DNA of 64,000 nt. Source: Hyperoplus lanceolatus (Eukaryota; Chordata; Actinopteri; Uranoscopiformes; Ammodytidae). Made by a program: the position numbers and the translations under genes. The stretch spans positions 971,001 through 1,035,000 of the forward strand of contig CM049414.1 in the NCBI GenBank assembly GCA_026929865.2, written 5' to 3'. This document shows positions 43,408 through 55,567 of this stretch, in pieces; positions within the stretch are counted from its first letter, which is position 1; every line of letters starts with the position of its first letter. The notes beneath the pieces are model-generated. The model searched no databases, was not told the DNA's origin, and saw only the letters and a list, made by a program, of their open reading frames with translations.

Positions 43408-43926
43408 TTAAAGCTCCCATATTATACACTTTTCGGTTCTATTATACACCATATTATATGGTCTTAGTGGTCCCTAATACGTTTTTCTTTAATTGTTTGC
43501 TGAAAAAAACATTCAGATAATTTATTGTACTATGCTGATGTTCAGCTAATCTCACAATGGCCTATTTTTTAAAAAGAGCTGCAGCTCCCCTCGTAAATAT
43601 ACAATCTTTGAGCTCCCCCGCCCCTGTCCGGAAGCGAAGCCAGATACGCCTCACCCTCTGTCTGTCAGGGCCGTGGACCAATAAGAAATAGGGGTGTGGG
43701 CTGCACAGTGGAAGCTTCTGGCTTTCCAGTTTTTGAGGTCAGAAACGAGGAGAATTCTGACTGGAGTATATTGGGGGGAGGGGTGGGGGTTTCAGAAAGG
43801 GGGAGAGTGAGAAAAGGAGAGATTGTTATTTTTTTTATATATTTTGGCAGTCTCTAGGCACACCGTGGACCCATGGATATGTTAGAACACATTTAAAAAG
43901 TGCATTTAGCATTATGTGACCTTTAA
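43408..43926. mobile_element. TTAA-flanked MITE, intact copy
   Basis: It starts TTAAAGCTCCCATATTATAC and ends with the inverse of TTAAAGGTCACATAATGCTA. At 519 bp it is the uninterrupted sister of the element at 4261-5606 and shows the pre-insertion state there. Confidence 0.8.
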
Positions 43927-45575
43927 GCATTGATCAGTATGCGTGCACAGGGAAGAACATTTTTGATTAGAAAATCAACCTAAGCATTAAACCTTCTTAC
44001 TTTATCCTATTGTGCCTTTATAATCAATGTTTTTCTCCTTTTTTCAATCTTATTTTCTTCTGTTGTCAAGTGTTTTATTTTCATCTCTTTTTCTTTTCAT
44101 GGTATTCCATCCCTTTTTTCTGTTCATATTTCTATTTAGAAGTGTATTGAGCAGGGACCAATGCATTGTACATTGTTTCATATAAAATAGATGCCATGCA
44201 TACAGGTTTCTAGTCGAGACTAATTTGCAACCCCTGTCCCTCATCCCATTCTATTTCATTGTAAAGCATTCTTTTTATGCATTTGTGTAATTTCTTTGTT
44301 AGAAAGTACTTTGCCCTGCATTCCTTGTATGAAAGGCACACTACATATGCAGTTTGTTATTAGTTTTTCCTTAAAACCATTGTATAGGTAGTTTGTCTAG
44401 AATTGTGACAAACCATTACATTTTATCATCATGTATGCTGTGGATGTTACTATTTGCTTTTAAATATAGTCTACTTGCCAAAATGTAAACATGCTAAGTT
44501 AAAGCAGAAGTAAGCAATTTGATTATTTTAGCTTTCTTCCTGTCATCTCGTCCCTACAAACACTTTACTGTCGCGGAACTCTCAAGTCACATCAGGTGTC
44601 GGGCGGGATTATTCTGACCGACCAGATGCAAGTTAGCATCCGGCAGTTTCTACCTACTGCGGACCCATACTTTACATTTCTAACATAAAACTTTGGTGTA
44701 CTCAACATATCTGGGTTCACAATGGGCTGTCAAGTAGACTAATAGGTTAAGTGCAATAAAAAAATTATTAAAATATGCCACTTGACTATATACACTATAC
44801 CTGACTATACTACATAGTGAACACAATATTTAAAAGCTTCTCTGTTATGAGCTGCTGCTTTATTGGTATAGCTCGAAGGCTGTGGTCTATAGAGTACTGA
44901 GAGTGCCAAATAAAATAATAAATCTCTTAAAGAATAAGAAAAATAAAAAGTGGAAAAATAAAGAGCAATATTGCGTATGATTTTTCCTTTTGACATCGCA
45001 AAAGGTAATGACAGTGTGGGAGCAATGACATTATTGAATAGGGGTTAGAGCAAATGCACAATTGCTTTGTATTTCGACATTTTTTTTTCTTTATTTGGCA
45101 CGCCCACTTCTCCAGAATGGTCATCGGAAATAACTGACAACAGCAAGATCATTAAATAAACCCTATTAAGACTTTGCTTATCTGTCCTTTATATAATGTG
45201 AACAAGTTGCTCTGAAGGGTTAGGATTAGGTATTCAGTAGGTTTTGAGCTTTTGGGACTTTCTTAAAGCTATGCACCAAGCTAAGCAAATGACTTCCAGA
45301 CATAGTACAAATTGGGATACATGACTAACACGTGACTAACACGTGGAGGTCACATGACTACGAGGCATGGCACGGTAACTTTCCTCTGCAAGTGACAGAC
45401 CTTTACACCTTTATTTTCACTCTAAATATTTGTAAACACACTTCAAGTTAACGGAAAAGGTGCCTAAGATAAGGACGTGTTGATATCAGGTGTTGGTAAT
45501 CTCAAAGAGGCCAGACAAACTGTAAAGTAGCGTGAGAATTGGCGAGCTACCAAACAAATCATGGCAGACTTGACA
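43927..45575. other. Intergenic DNA with one MITE fragment
   Basis: A left end of the third TTAA family is at 44499-44640. The rest is AT-rich without a motif-bearing ORF. Confidence 0.4.
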
Positions 45576-46597
45576 GACCCCGTTTCCACTTGGCATTAAC
45601 ATCTGACTTTTGTAATCGGATCACATGAATAAAGCTTTAACTACAGGTGAAAACACTCTCAAGACGCATTGAGATCGGATCACAAAAACCACATTCGGAG
45701 GTGGTTTACGTCGCTTGTGTCCGATGTGTTCGCATTCATTTGGTAGTGGAAACACCAATGTGACTCTTGTCCACTTTAGGGACCTCCTACTCAACTGCTG
45801 CCCCCTGCCTGAGCGGAAATACGTTAAAAGTGCATCACTGGCGTTCATGCAGCTTTTATAGAAGCCTCATGAACGTTAGTTGCATCCGCCAATATTGCAA
45901 ATGACAAGCTTTCTGTCCTCTGGTTTCATTTCACTGCGTAAACCTGAAAACACGGAGAGCTGCAAGGCAACGACTTCCTGTTCTTATCCGCTTAAAAATA
46001 AAAGTCAACTCGCGTTTGGGTAGTAACAGGCTTTTAATGTGAAGGCCCACAGGAAATATTCTGTTCGCACGCAAAGTAACTTAACTGCATAAAGCCGTGT
46101 ACTGGTGGTGGTGACAAGAGTGTAGCAGACGTTAGAAAAGCCGCCCGGCAAACATCTTTCATCAGCCAAAGTGGCGTAATAACTTACTCGCCTAAGAGTT
46201 TTTACTTTTATATTCTATCTATGATATTTCCCGCATTTGGCGAGTGTTAATGTAGAGCCCTCTAAGCAGTGTTGTGCATCGCTCCTCCTTGTCTAAATGA
46301 GACAGTAGCCTATCTCTTCAACCTAGAGTTGTAATTATCTTCGCATGTAATGCATTTTAATAGCAAATGCGATTAAAACTGTGGCACTGTACAGCCCTGT
46401 ATGTTTACTTGTTTGAACCCCACCGGTTAAAAACAGCAATGTAAACGGAAATAATGTAGGCCTACGTGTTGATTTAAATACAGCGCGGGTAAATGGAATC
46501 GGATCACAAGTAGACAAAGAAGCCACATTTGAAGATACAAGTGGCGGGAACACACGGATTGAGAGCTGTCCACTTGTAACCAGGTGGAAACAGGGTC
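45576..46597. mobile_element. 1.0-kb TIR element (GACCCYGTTTCCACYTGG ends)
   Basis: GACCCCGTTTCCACTTGG at 45576 and CCAGGTGGAAACAGGGTC to 46597 are inverted ends. Inner words such as GATCGGATCACA and ATCGGATCACAAGTAGAC also recur. Non-coding. Confidence 0.75.
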
Positions 46598-47412
46598 AAA
46601 GAAACACCGGACTCCTCTGAAGCTGGGGCACAATAGTCTGTCAGGGGGGGAAGGAAATTCAGGCTCCTACAGTGTATGTCATCATCACAAACTCAGAGTT
46701 TGTTAACCCTACTTCCTGAAATACCCCTCAGGGTAGAGAAGCATCTTGAAAACAAAATCTAAATTTATGAGTAAGAATAATAAACCCAAGTAGACCCAAG
46801 TGAATACACATTAGAAAATTATGATTTGTTATAGTTCTGATTAAGTGGTGAATATTTCCAGGTGGCGCGAGGAGGTAAATGGTAAATGGACTTGTATAGC
46901 GCTATATCTCCGTTTATCACAGAAAATTACATTTACGCTACGGGATGGGAAAAAAAAAGAAAAAGAAAATTGTCAGCGGCTGCTGCCGTGAGCCGCTGCC
47001 CGTTCACGAGCACTCACGGGCAGTTAGTCTCTCTGTAGCCTCCCGCAGCAGTCTCAGCCTGCAGTCAGAGCAGAGAGGAGACACACACAACTCCGCGTTC
47101 AGGCTGCACAGCACATTAATCGCAGGTAGCATTTTGAGCTAAATCTGGCCACTTTCCAAATCCTCCGGGCGACTTTTTTTTTGTCAAAAGCGACTAGCGA
47201 CAAATCTACAGAATGTGTTATTGTAAACTTCTGTGGTGTTTGGAGACTGACTTGAAAGCACGTATCACTCTACTGTGCTCAACGAGCAGCGGGTGCTGCT
47301 GTGAGCCCCTGCCCGTCCAAGAGCACTTACAGGCGGTTAGTCCGTTATTTTACTTGTAACTTTAATTCAACGATTGATTAGCCTAGCCCCCAATACTAGT
47401 CTTTCAACATAG
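46598..47412. other. Repeat-rich spacer
   Basis: GGTAAATGGTAAATGGACTT at 46876 is a common fish repeat word. GCTGCTGCCGTGAGCCGCTGCCCG at 46980 has a relative at 47290 and may be leader sequence of the hAT element that follows. Confidence 0.4.
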
Positions 47413-47526
<114 letters not shown>

Positions 47527-47602
47527 TGTTACATCATACCCTAAACTTTATTGAAAACACTAATCCACATCCAAATTATTTCAAAAGATAAACCAAACAA
47601 AA

Positions 47603-49497
47603 ATGGAGAAATTTCTAGTGAGGACCAACAAGGCAAGCAATGCACCACCAGCTGCAAAGAAGCTTCAAAGGTATGATGAATCATACTTGCAGTTTGGGTT
47701 TACGGTCACGGCGGATCTGAGGCCTCAGTGTGTCGTGTGTACCGAGGTGCTGGCTAACGACAGCATGAAGCCCTGCAAACTGAAAAGGCACCTCGAAACA
47801 AAACATGCTGGCATGAAAGATAAACCGGCTGACTATTTTAAAAGAAAGCTTGATGGCCTGCATCAGCAACAGGTAATCATTTCAGAGCACAGCACTGTGT
47901 CTAAACAGTGTTTGGAGGCATCATATCTAGTTGCGAAAAGAATAGGTCAACTGGGTAAACCGCATACAATTGCGGAAACTCTGATTTTGCCGCTCAAGAA
48001 TAATGATAGGAGATAGTGCAGCAGTCAAACTCGGTGCAGTACCACTGTCCAATGACACAGTTGCTAGGTGAATTTCTGACATGTCTAATGACATCAGAGA
48101 GCAACTGATAGAGTTAATAAAAAAGAGTCCTTATTATGCGCTTCAGCTGGACGAATCCACTGATATTGCTGGGCAGGCACAGCTCCTCACTTATGTCAGG
48201 TATCTGCGGGACAAGGCGATTGAGGAGGATGTCCTGTTTTGCCGCCCTCTTCAGTCGCACACTACAGGAGAAGCCATCTTCAATGTCCTTGATACTTTTA
48301 TCAACGAATATGGTTTGTCTTGGGACCGATACGTTGGCCTATGTATGGTGCACAGGCAATGACGGGCCGTGAGCGTGGCCTAGCTGCTCGCGGGCCGTGA
48401 GCGTGGCCTAGCTGCTCGCGTCCAGCAAGTAGCTCCACTTGTAAAATGGACACATTGCATGGTCCATCGCGAAGCACTAGCTTGTAAAAAAATGCCGGGT
48501 CTCTTTGACTCCCTGCTGAACCAATCAGTGAAAATGATAAATCTCATCAAATCAAGGCCGCCATACTCTCGCTTGTTTGGGGTGCCTTGCCAGGAGATGG
48601 GGTCAGGTCACGAACAGCTGCTTCTCCACACTGAAGTTCGCTGGCTCTCCAGGGGGCGCGTGTTACTGCGGTTGTATGTGCTGCGAGTGGAGGTGAATTT
48701 GTTTTTAAAAGAAATCAAATCAGACCTGGCGAAGCATCTGGATGACACTATGTGGCTTGCGTCTCTGTCCTATTTGGTGGATATATTTGACCGCTTGAAT
48801 GGCCTCAACCTGTCTTTGCAAGGCCGCGAAACTCATATTTTGCTTCTCGCAGACAGAGTGGACGCTTTCACACAAAAACTTGACCTCTGGCATGGCCGCA
48901 TCAGTCGAGGGAACTGCGACATGTTCCCCAGCCTTGCAGACTTTATCGCTGATGCAGGCACGTCACATGATTTCTCCTCTTTATTTCAATCAGCATCTGA
49001 GCACTTGTCAGAAATGAGAAAACAATTTGCAGCTTATTTCAAAGAGGATTATCGCTCTTTTGCGTGGGTTTGAGATCCCTTTGTGTGCACATCAAATGAG
49101 CTGTCGATTGATATGCAGGAGCAGCTTATTGAGCTGAAGAGTGACAGTGGGCTGAAGGAACTTTTTACCTCCTGCCCTCTCTCGTCATTCTGGGCAGCAT
49201 GATGCAGGAATACCCTCAACTTGGTGACATAGCCTTGAAGATTCTCCTCCTTTTCGCGTAGACATATCTGTGTGAGGCAGGATTCTCAAAAATGACTGCA
49301 TTCAAAACAAAATACCGCAATCATGCACAAATCGAGGATGATTTGAGGCTATGTTTATCAAACATTGCACCAAGTCTTTGGTCTTTGCAAGGCAAAGCAG
49401 GCTCAGATCTCACATTAAAATCGCCTACCTGCAAGCTTCTGTCCAAAATGCAGATGATTACTATTCCAGGGGTTGAAGTGGGACGGCTCCTCAGATA
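47603..49497 (+). pseudogene. hAT-type transposase (ZBED5/FAM200-like), broken
   Basis: The start MEKFLVRTNKASNAPPAAKK leads to a BED-like zinc finger (CVVCTEVLANDSMKPCKLKR then HLETKHAG, residues about 47-75). A stop occurs at 48016, and the frame resumes at 48081 (YALQLDESTDIAGQAQLLTY, the first catalytic Asp region). A 28-bp duplication at 48363 breaks it again; then HCMVHREALACKKMP and a long helical region run to 49073. After two more stops the C-terminal hAT dimerisation region reads YLCEAGFSKMTAFKTKYRN. Similar sequences have been domesticated in vertebrates, but the many breaks here argue for a dead transposon. Confidence 0.9.
48363..48418. repeat. 28-bp perfect tandem duplication
   Basis: The unit CGGGCCGTGAGCGTGGCCTA plus GCTGCTCG occurs twice, at 48363-48390 and 48391-48418. 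Its length is not a multiple of 3, so it alone would frameshift the hAT transposase. Confidence 0.95.
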
Positions 49498-49830
49498 AAT
49501 TAATAAATAAATAGTAGTGCTGTCAAACGATTCAAATATTTAATCGCGATTAATCACATAAATGTCATAGTTAAGTCGCAGTTAATCACACATTTGTATC
49601 TATTCTAAATGTTTCTATTTAGGCTACTATTTTCTTCTCTTCTAAGGAGATTAAAAAAAAAACATTTCCTCAGTGTCTCATTGATACAATCTCATAATTA
49701 GCTTTTAAAGTGCACCAGAATGATGCATTTAACGTTCAAATATAAGACATTTCCGGACCCCAACCCTACACCCAATGTTCAACTCAAAGGTGCGCCACTG
49801 GCCTAGCCCTTGTGATAATAACAATAATAG

Positions 49831-49831
<1 letters not shown>
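49498..49831. mobile_element. hAT-like terminal fragment
   Basis: AGTGCTGTCAAACGATTCAA followed by TTTAATCGCGATTAATCAC is the terminus of a hAT-type repeat common in fish. The text at 49683-49760 (AAAGTGCACCAGAATGATGC) recurs at 59612. No partner end seen. Confidence 0.45.
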
Positions 49832-49888
<57 letters not shown>

Positions 49889-49991
49889 CATCCATCCATC
49901 CATCCATCCATCCATCCATCCATCCATCCATCCATCCATCCATCCATCCATCCATCCATCCATCCATCCATCCATCCATCCATCCATCCAT
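49832..49991. repeat. Compound tetranucleotide microsatellite (TATC)n(CATC)n
   Basis: About 14 TATC units are followed directly by about 26 CATC units. Open frames of repeated HPSI/MDGW across it are artefacts. Confidence 0.97.
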
Positions 49992-50907
49992 CTAGCCCCT
50001 TCATCTATAAATATTAATGAGCGCAAACTTGTGAGCATATATTTTATCGCAAAAGTGTACCTACGCCATATGTTTAACCCTAGATAGTATATAAAAGGTT
50101 TCACTGGACCGACCAGCCCAACAGCGGACTGCAGACCCGGAGCTCTCTTTCGTTTCTGAACCGATACCAGCTCGTATCCAGGCAGGCCATAGACTGTCGT
50201 TAGCGGCATAGAGCCTTAAGCAAACCTCGGGCCCGGGCGGAGACAAAACGGCTCCAAATGCAGGCAGCCAACATGGTTTATGATATATGATTTAAACCGA
50301 TATTCAACACATATATTCAACACAGTACCATGCCCATAGACTGTAAAACAGTGCTGTCACTGTTACACTTGCAAAACCAACACTTTTTAGTTTGCCTACA
50401 GTTTAACATTGTAACATAAAAAAAAATTGTAAATACAGTGCTACTCACCGAAAATACTGGAGACCACAGTTCTTAGACCATCAGTTGGTACAGTTTAGCG
50501 AGGAGCAAGTCATCTTCGTACCAGGCTCCACCACACGAATGAACAAAGGAGTTAGCATGCTAAGCCTCACAACTGGCCTTTGAGGTGGAGTGAGGGACAG
50601 AGGCTAGCTGTCAATCAAGAGGCTGTGCCCCAAATATTCATAAATTTTAACCTCCAATAGAATAAAAACTGAGTAAGCCCTGACTGCAGCTCGCAGATCG
50701 AGGAGGGGCTAAATGTGGGTTGGGTTATATGTTTAACCCCGCCCGAAGAATGTGCGATGCACAGCCCGTGACTGTAGGTTTTGAACCAGCGGGGAGTTCT
50801 GAATGAAGTGCGGCCGACCCAGAGTCACTGTTGGCGGGTCTGGGTTGAGGCCGTTGGCCCTACATTTGTAACCAAATAGTATTTCTGTGTGTGAGATTGG
50901 ATGTGTG
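49992..50907. other. Unassigned region with repeat words
   Basis: The text at 50680-50740 (CAGATCGAGGAGGGGCTAAA) recurs inverted at about 55025-55060. The text at 50750-50860 (GAGTCACTGTTGGCGGGTCT) recurs at 53302-53420. No gene. Confidence 0.4.
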
Positions 50908-52417
50908 CAGTGTTGGGAAAGTTCTTTTTCTACGTGAACTAGTTCAAAGTTCAGTTCCCACTCTTTAAAATGAACTAGTTCAGTTCATAGTTCATAATTC
51001 AAAATGATGAACTAATGCTTTGTCTGAAATCGCGCACTTCTGTACTTACACTTACTTTTTTGAGTGCACTTTGCGCAAAACCGGAGAGTGTGCCAAAATG
51101 CAGTGCACTGTAAGTTCCTCGGTCGTGCACTCAAAACGGTCTAAAACCTGAGTGTGGAGCGATGGACACTTTCCACACTCAACGGCCGCCATCTTGCCTA
51201 CGCAGCGGATAGGACGGGACATTAAAATCAAAATAGAGGAGCTTGAAGCAACTGTGGAGACGGACGCGCTCTACAAAAGTTAAATTACACATTTGTTTAG
51301 TTTTTCCGTGCAACTACACTGTTTTAGCCTGTATCCGACCGTTTAAAAAAAATACCACCGAAGAAGAACCTTCAAAATGCAAAGTCATTTCCGGTAGGTG
51401 CGCGACGGCAGTTTGGACAGTGCACTGTAGAAATGAGAGCACTGCGTCTATAAGTAAGTGTACTGTAGGGATAATAAAGTGCACTCAATGTAAGTGCACT
51501 TACGTGAGTGCGCGATTTCAGACACAGTTCAAAAATGAACTAGTTCATAGTTATTTTTTTTTTAAATATGTTGCTGCAGGCTATTATTTTTCTAAATAAT
51601 TGCCACATAACATATGGAACCACAGACAGAAATTATTTCAATAACATTCAGTCCACACTAGAAGCCAGCTGCAGCTTTTACCCCTAAAGTATATTCTCAA
51701 AAACATGAGGAAAAAGTTGCTGTTTGAATGGTGTTTTTAATGAAGAATTATTCTAACAAAAAAGGTTAAGGTGCAAAAGTTTTTCCATTTTTATAATTTT
51801 CCAAACCTGGAAACAATTCACATGAAATGTCATTCAAAGAAAGCAATACTGAAAAATATACCAGGCAGGTTCTACAAACAAATTACAACTTAAAATAGTA
51901 AAACCCTCAAGGAGACCATTCTAAACTGCAGAGTAGGGCCTACTGTTAACAACAAAGTCCAGAAGATGTGTTGACATATGTATTAACACAAACACAATCT
52001 GAGGTAGGTAACAATCATACGAAGAAGAGGGTATAGCCTGAGGCTAGGTCCATGGTCTGAGTCATGGGTCTGAGTAAGTGCTGCTGCATTCATTTGTTTT
52101 TGTTTTTTTCTGCGGTGTTTCGCATTTTGATGACGCAGCGGCGTTGAGACGCTGTGGTGGCATGTGTTGCCAGATTGGGTGTTTTTCAGCTACATATTAA
52201 GGGCTGTTTACGCTGTCTTTTAGCGGGGGGTTTCTATGGAAATCTGGCACTCGATGAACGATTGAACGACTGTAAGAGCGCCGTTCACAAACGCCAGAAT
52301 GAGCACGTTCGCAAAAACATTCATGAGGCAGAAAACAGTCCGTTCAGTTCACGTTCGCCCCCTATATGAACGAGTTCATGAACGACCGTTCATTGAACGC
52401 GTTCCGGCACAACACTG
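50908..52417. mobile_element. hAT-like element, copy 1 (CAGTGTTG ends)
   Basis: CAGTGTTGGGAAAGTTC at 50908 and GGCACAACACTG to 52417. The sub-terminal text is full of GAACTAGTTCA and TGAACGAGTTCATGAACG words. It is non-coding apart from a nested MITE at 51020-51525. Copy 2 starts at 56521. Confidence 0.7.
51020..51525. mobile_element. MITE (GTCTGAAATCGCGCAC ends) inside hAT copy 1
   Basis: GTCTGAAATCGCGCAC at 51022 and its exact inverse at 51508-51523; absent from hAT copy 2 at the corresponding place (56595-56640). Confidence 0.75.
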
Positions 52418-52612
52418 GGTGTTTCTCTCCCTTTTCTAACCTCTCCTTGTGACCTTACCCTAACCCTAACCACCCAGCTGTGATGCCTGAACATAATCGC
52501 CAATTTCAGGAAAACATAGGGCTGTTGTGGGACCAACAGGCTGTGGGAACATATTGATGACCCCGAGGCACATGGCCGGGTCCGACCAACACCGACAAAG
52601 AGTCACTGTTAG

Positions 52613-53301
52613 AAACTGCATAACATTTTCCCAGATCTTTCGCCTTTATGTAACAGATGTAAGATTGCCGAGGGTACAATTGCTCACCATTTTCGGGAAT
52701 GCCCAAATCTTTACAACTTTTGGTGTGTTGTATTTCAATGGTATTCTAATGTTTTAAATGTGTCTGGTCCGGAAACCGCCCTGTTCGGACATTCCACAGC
52801 CCTGGAAAAATTGGACCACAATGCACGCATAATCATGGTGTATGGCATGGTTGTTGCCAAAAAATGTATCCTGAGGCTGTGGAAGTCCGACTTGGCCCCC
52901 CAATTCGAGACCTGGCTGAGGAAACTGGTGGGCATTCTACATGTGGAAAGGCTACGTCATGAGCTGTCAGGCCACCCCCATAAATTCCCCGCTGTATGGG
53001 GCCCAGTGCTGCGGCACTTAGGGAACCAAAAGGTGTGAGGTTTGCCCCAGTTTTGTTTTAGTTTTAGCTTTGTTTTGTTTCTTGTGTACTTATAGCTTAT
53101 AGCTTTCTTAATCATTTTGTCTTAGTTATTTTATTTCATTTATTTATTTTTTCTGTATTCCTTGTCTGTTTATGTGAGGGAGGGGGGAGGGGAGGGGAGA
53201 GGGGGTTGGGTGTTGTGTATGTATTGTATGTGTTTACTTATTCTGTTTTTTTTGTAAAAAAAAACATAAAACCACTAAAATAAAAGTAAAAAAAAAAAAA
53301 A
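52613..53301 (+). mobile_element. 5'-truncated L1/Tx1-like LINE with target duplication
   Basis: The right part reads STALEKLDHNARIIMVYGMV, AKKCILRLWKSDLAPQFETW and then LRKLVGILHVERLRHEL, the C-terminus of L1/Tx1 ORF2, stopping at 53038. It is followed by a UTR and an A run at 53288-53304. AAAGAGTCACTGTTAG flanks it at 52597-52612 and 53302-53317. The frame is open over its last 90 codons. Confidence 0.88.
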
Positions 53302-53440
53302 AAAGAGTCACTGTTAGCGGGGCTGGGTTGAGGCGTAGGTTGTGAAACAGCGGGGCATCTGGATGAAGTGTGGCTGATCAAGAGTCATTGTTGGCGGGGC
53401 TGGGTTCAGGCACACGGCCGGGGGCCGAATGAGCTTGGCA
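53302..53440. repeat. GC-rich short repeat related to 50750-50860
   Basis: Units of about 75 bp built on GAGTCAYTGTTRGCGGGGCTGGGTT and AGCGGGGCATCTGGATGAAG. The L1 insertion at 52613 interrupts this array. Confidence 0.6.
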
Positions 53441-53579
53441 TAATGGATGTGGCCGAGTTAGAGTGAGTGAAAGTGGGTCTGGGGGTCCTCACAGTGTCCC
53501 CTTGAAAAACATACATTTAATTAGCATATATTATATAGTAGCCTAATATTAAAACCTACATATATAATAGGGGAAGGTG

Positions 53580-54637
53580 GGGTGATTTGTGCATTTTGGA
53601 AGATGCAAAACCCCTTGTTTCTAGAAAACCGTGGAAGAAATTGGAAATGTGACCACATATTTAAGAAGAGCCATCCATTTGACTCATCCTGTAAAGAAGG
53701 GAGACACAAGGAATAAGATATAAGCACATTTAAGCTCAAAAAACTGTGTTTTGCCTTTCAAAGTAAAATTTCCATGATCAAGGTTTTTTGATTATTGTGT
53801 CTGAACAATTATAGACACGTTTGAAAACATTTGACACATGTTTAGTGCTTTGGTATGCTACACTTTGAGTCTATATAGTTAGCACAATGTCAACCCTAAA
53901 TTGCTGCATCATGCCTATTATCCAAAATTCTGGGGATGGGGTGATTTGTGCGCAAGGGCCTGGGTGAGTTATAAGTAAATAAGTAAGTAAAATGTATTTA
54001 TAAAAGCACATTTATGACAGTTTGCACTGTCCAAAGTGCTGTACATAGTGCATTCAGTAGGTAAACAATGAAGGTACAATAACAATAACCAAAATAAAAG
54101 ACGTAAAGCCCATACATCCACATAAACACAGATAGTAGTGCAGAGGTAAGATAGTTAATGGGGAGGAAACACCAGGGTGTACATATGGGTTTTGAGCCTT
54201 GATTTAAAGGCAGAAATGTAGGGGGAATCACATTTGTCAGGTGGCAGTTGGTTCCACAAGCACGGAGCAACTAGTGCAAAGTACATTTCTGAGAGTTGTG
54301 CCAGTGGCATGGCTGTATACGCTGGTCACCAAAAGAAAGTGATTGTCTACAGTAGCTCAGAAGAGAGTGACATCTCAATTCCACTTAACGACACCACTGA
54401 TGAGAGTTCAGATGGCCAGAAAGATGATGATGGTGACGGGTGATTTGTGCGTCAAGACAACTTTTTTTCCGAAAGCTATATTTCTTAAACAGTTTATTCC
54501 AGATCCAAAGTTTTTATTGCCAGGGATGCACAACATCCTGAAATATATGTACATATTTGAGTTGGAGACATAACTGTCAAGGCCTCACTTTAAAATCACT
54601 TTGAGTAAAAAGTTGCACAAATCACCCCACCTTCCCC
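53580..54637 (+). mobile_element. pogo-like DNA transposon derivative, copy 2
   Basis: GGGGAAGGTGGGGTGATTTG at 53580 and its inverse to 54637, flanked by TA. Sense transposase tail at about 54290-54440 (KKVIVYSSSEESDIS, DGQKDDDGDG). It has the same content as copy 1 (26090-27385) in the opposite orientation, including the LINE tail. Confidence 0.65.
53978..54290 (-). mobile_element. LINE 3' end inside pogo-like copy 2
   Basis: The same LINE C-terminus and (TTAC)n tail as at 26655-26985, at the same place in the element. Confidence 0.8.
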
Positions 54638-55402
54638 TATGTATATTTGTAAATGAACTGTTTGCTCAAAACCCTGAAATATTTTGGAGTAATGATGACG
54701 TCAGAATGGAATGTTTTTTTACCTTTAATGTTTATAAGTTAGCCTCTTTTGTTTCTAAAGCCTGGATGAAACGTCAGGATGGTTTATATTGTTAATGTTA
54801 GTATTGTTTAGCATCTATCTTTGGTTTTTGGTCTGTCTGTGTTTTATAATGGTGTCTTGAAAGCCCTTGTGGGCTGGGCATGCTAATGCATGACACAATA
54901 ATAAAATATTAAATTCAATTCATTGTATATATAAGATATAATATTATCGTTATATTCTACACAACAATGTGCTGCCGGATCTGCGCCACCAGATGACGCC
55001 CGTGCAGAGTTAAACGCTGGTTTAGCCCAACCCACATTTAGCCCCTCCTCGATCTGAGAGCTGCAGTCAGGGGCATTTGTAAAAACTAGCCTGCATGGTA
55101 GAAAAAAATTCACCCCCCTCAGAGTTGTCATGGAGATATGAACTAAACATACAGACAATAATGTTTTTTTGATCCAGGCCTGAAATAGGTTTAATAATGC
55201 TGTGAACATTGGAGTCAATGAAAAATGGCTCTCTTCTGCATACCGCCCCTAGTGGCCACCGGGAGGTACTGCAATTTTAGTCACTTCCGCATTGGATGCT
55301 GGACACGAGCTGTGGTTGGTCCATGGGTATAACTCGCTGTGGTTGGGGCTTGAGCGCGACGACGCGGTAGTAGAGTGGTACGCGCAGGAGCTGGGTGTGA
55401 AG
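54638..55402. promoter_or_regulatory. Upstream region and likely promoter of znf292
   Basis: 54960-55260 contains repeat text shared with 50400-50740. The last 130 bases before the ATG are richer in CG dinucleotides (GAGCGCGACGACGCGG) as in a CpG-type promoter or 5' UTR. No TATA box is evident. Confidence 0.4.
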
Positions 55403-55567
55403 ATGGCGGACGAGGAGGCCGAGCAGGACCGCAGTCCTGAGAACGATATTAGAGAAACGATAGAGGAGCTCAAACAACGGTTACAAGCACTGCAAGAGGT
55501 CGTGGCTAGAGAAAGCGGCGACTCTACGGAGCAGTCCTCTGCTAACTACTGCCAAGAGTTTTGCAGG
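55403..55567 (+). CDS. znf292: Zinc-finger protein 292, first coding exon
   Basis: A 55-codon exon starting [20 protein letters not shown], with a helical middle ([17 protein letters not shown]) and ending NYCQEFCR before GTGAGT at 55568. The MADEEAEQ start and the D/NYCQ(E/Q)(F/L)C end agree with the remembered N-terminus of human ZNF292, a very large nuclear C2H2 zinc-finger protein whose fingers are encoded mainly by a huge last exon. The frame ends in phase 0. I find no second exon before 64000, so intron 1 is probably longer than 8.4 kb. The same frame is open upstream to an ATG at 55292; I chose 55403 by homology. Confidence 0.85.

Noticed and set aside
47603..49073. Domesticated hAT gene (ZBED5/FAM200-like)
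   Set aside because: Several stops, a 28-bp frameshifting duplication and no conserved intron-exon structure; it is a decayed transposon.
49775..50209. Open frames with HPSI or MDGW repeats
   Set aside because: They are translations of the (CATC)n microsatellite.
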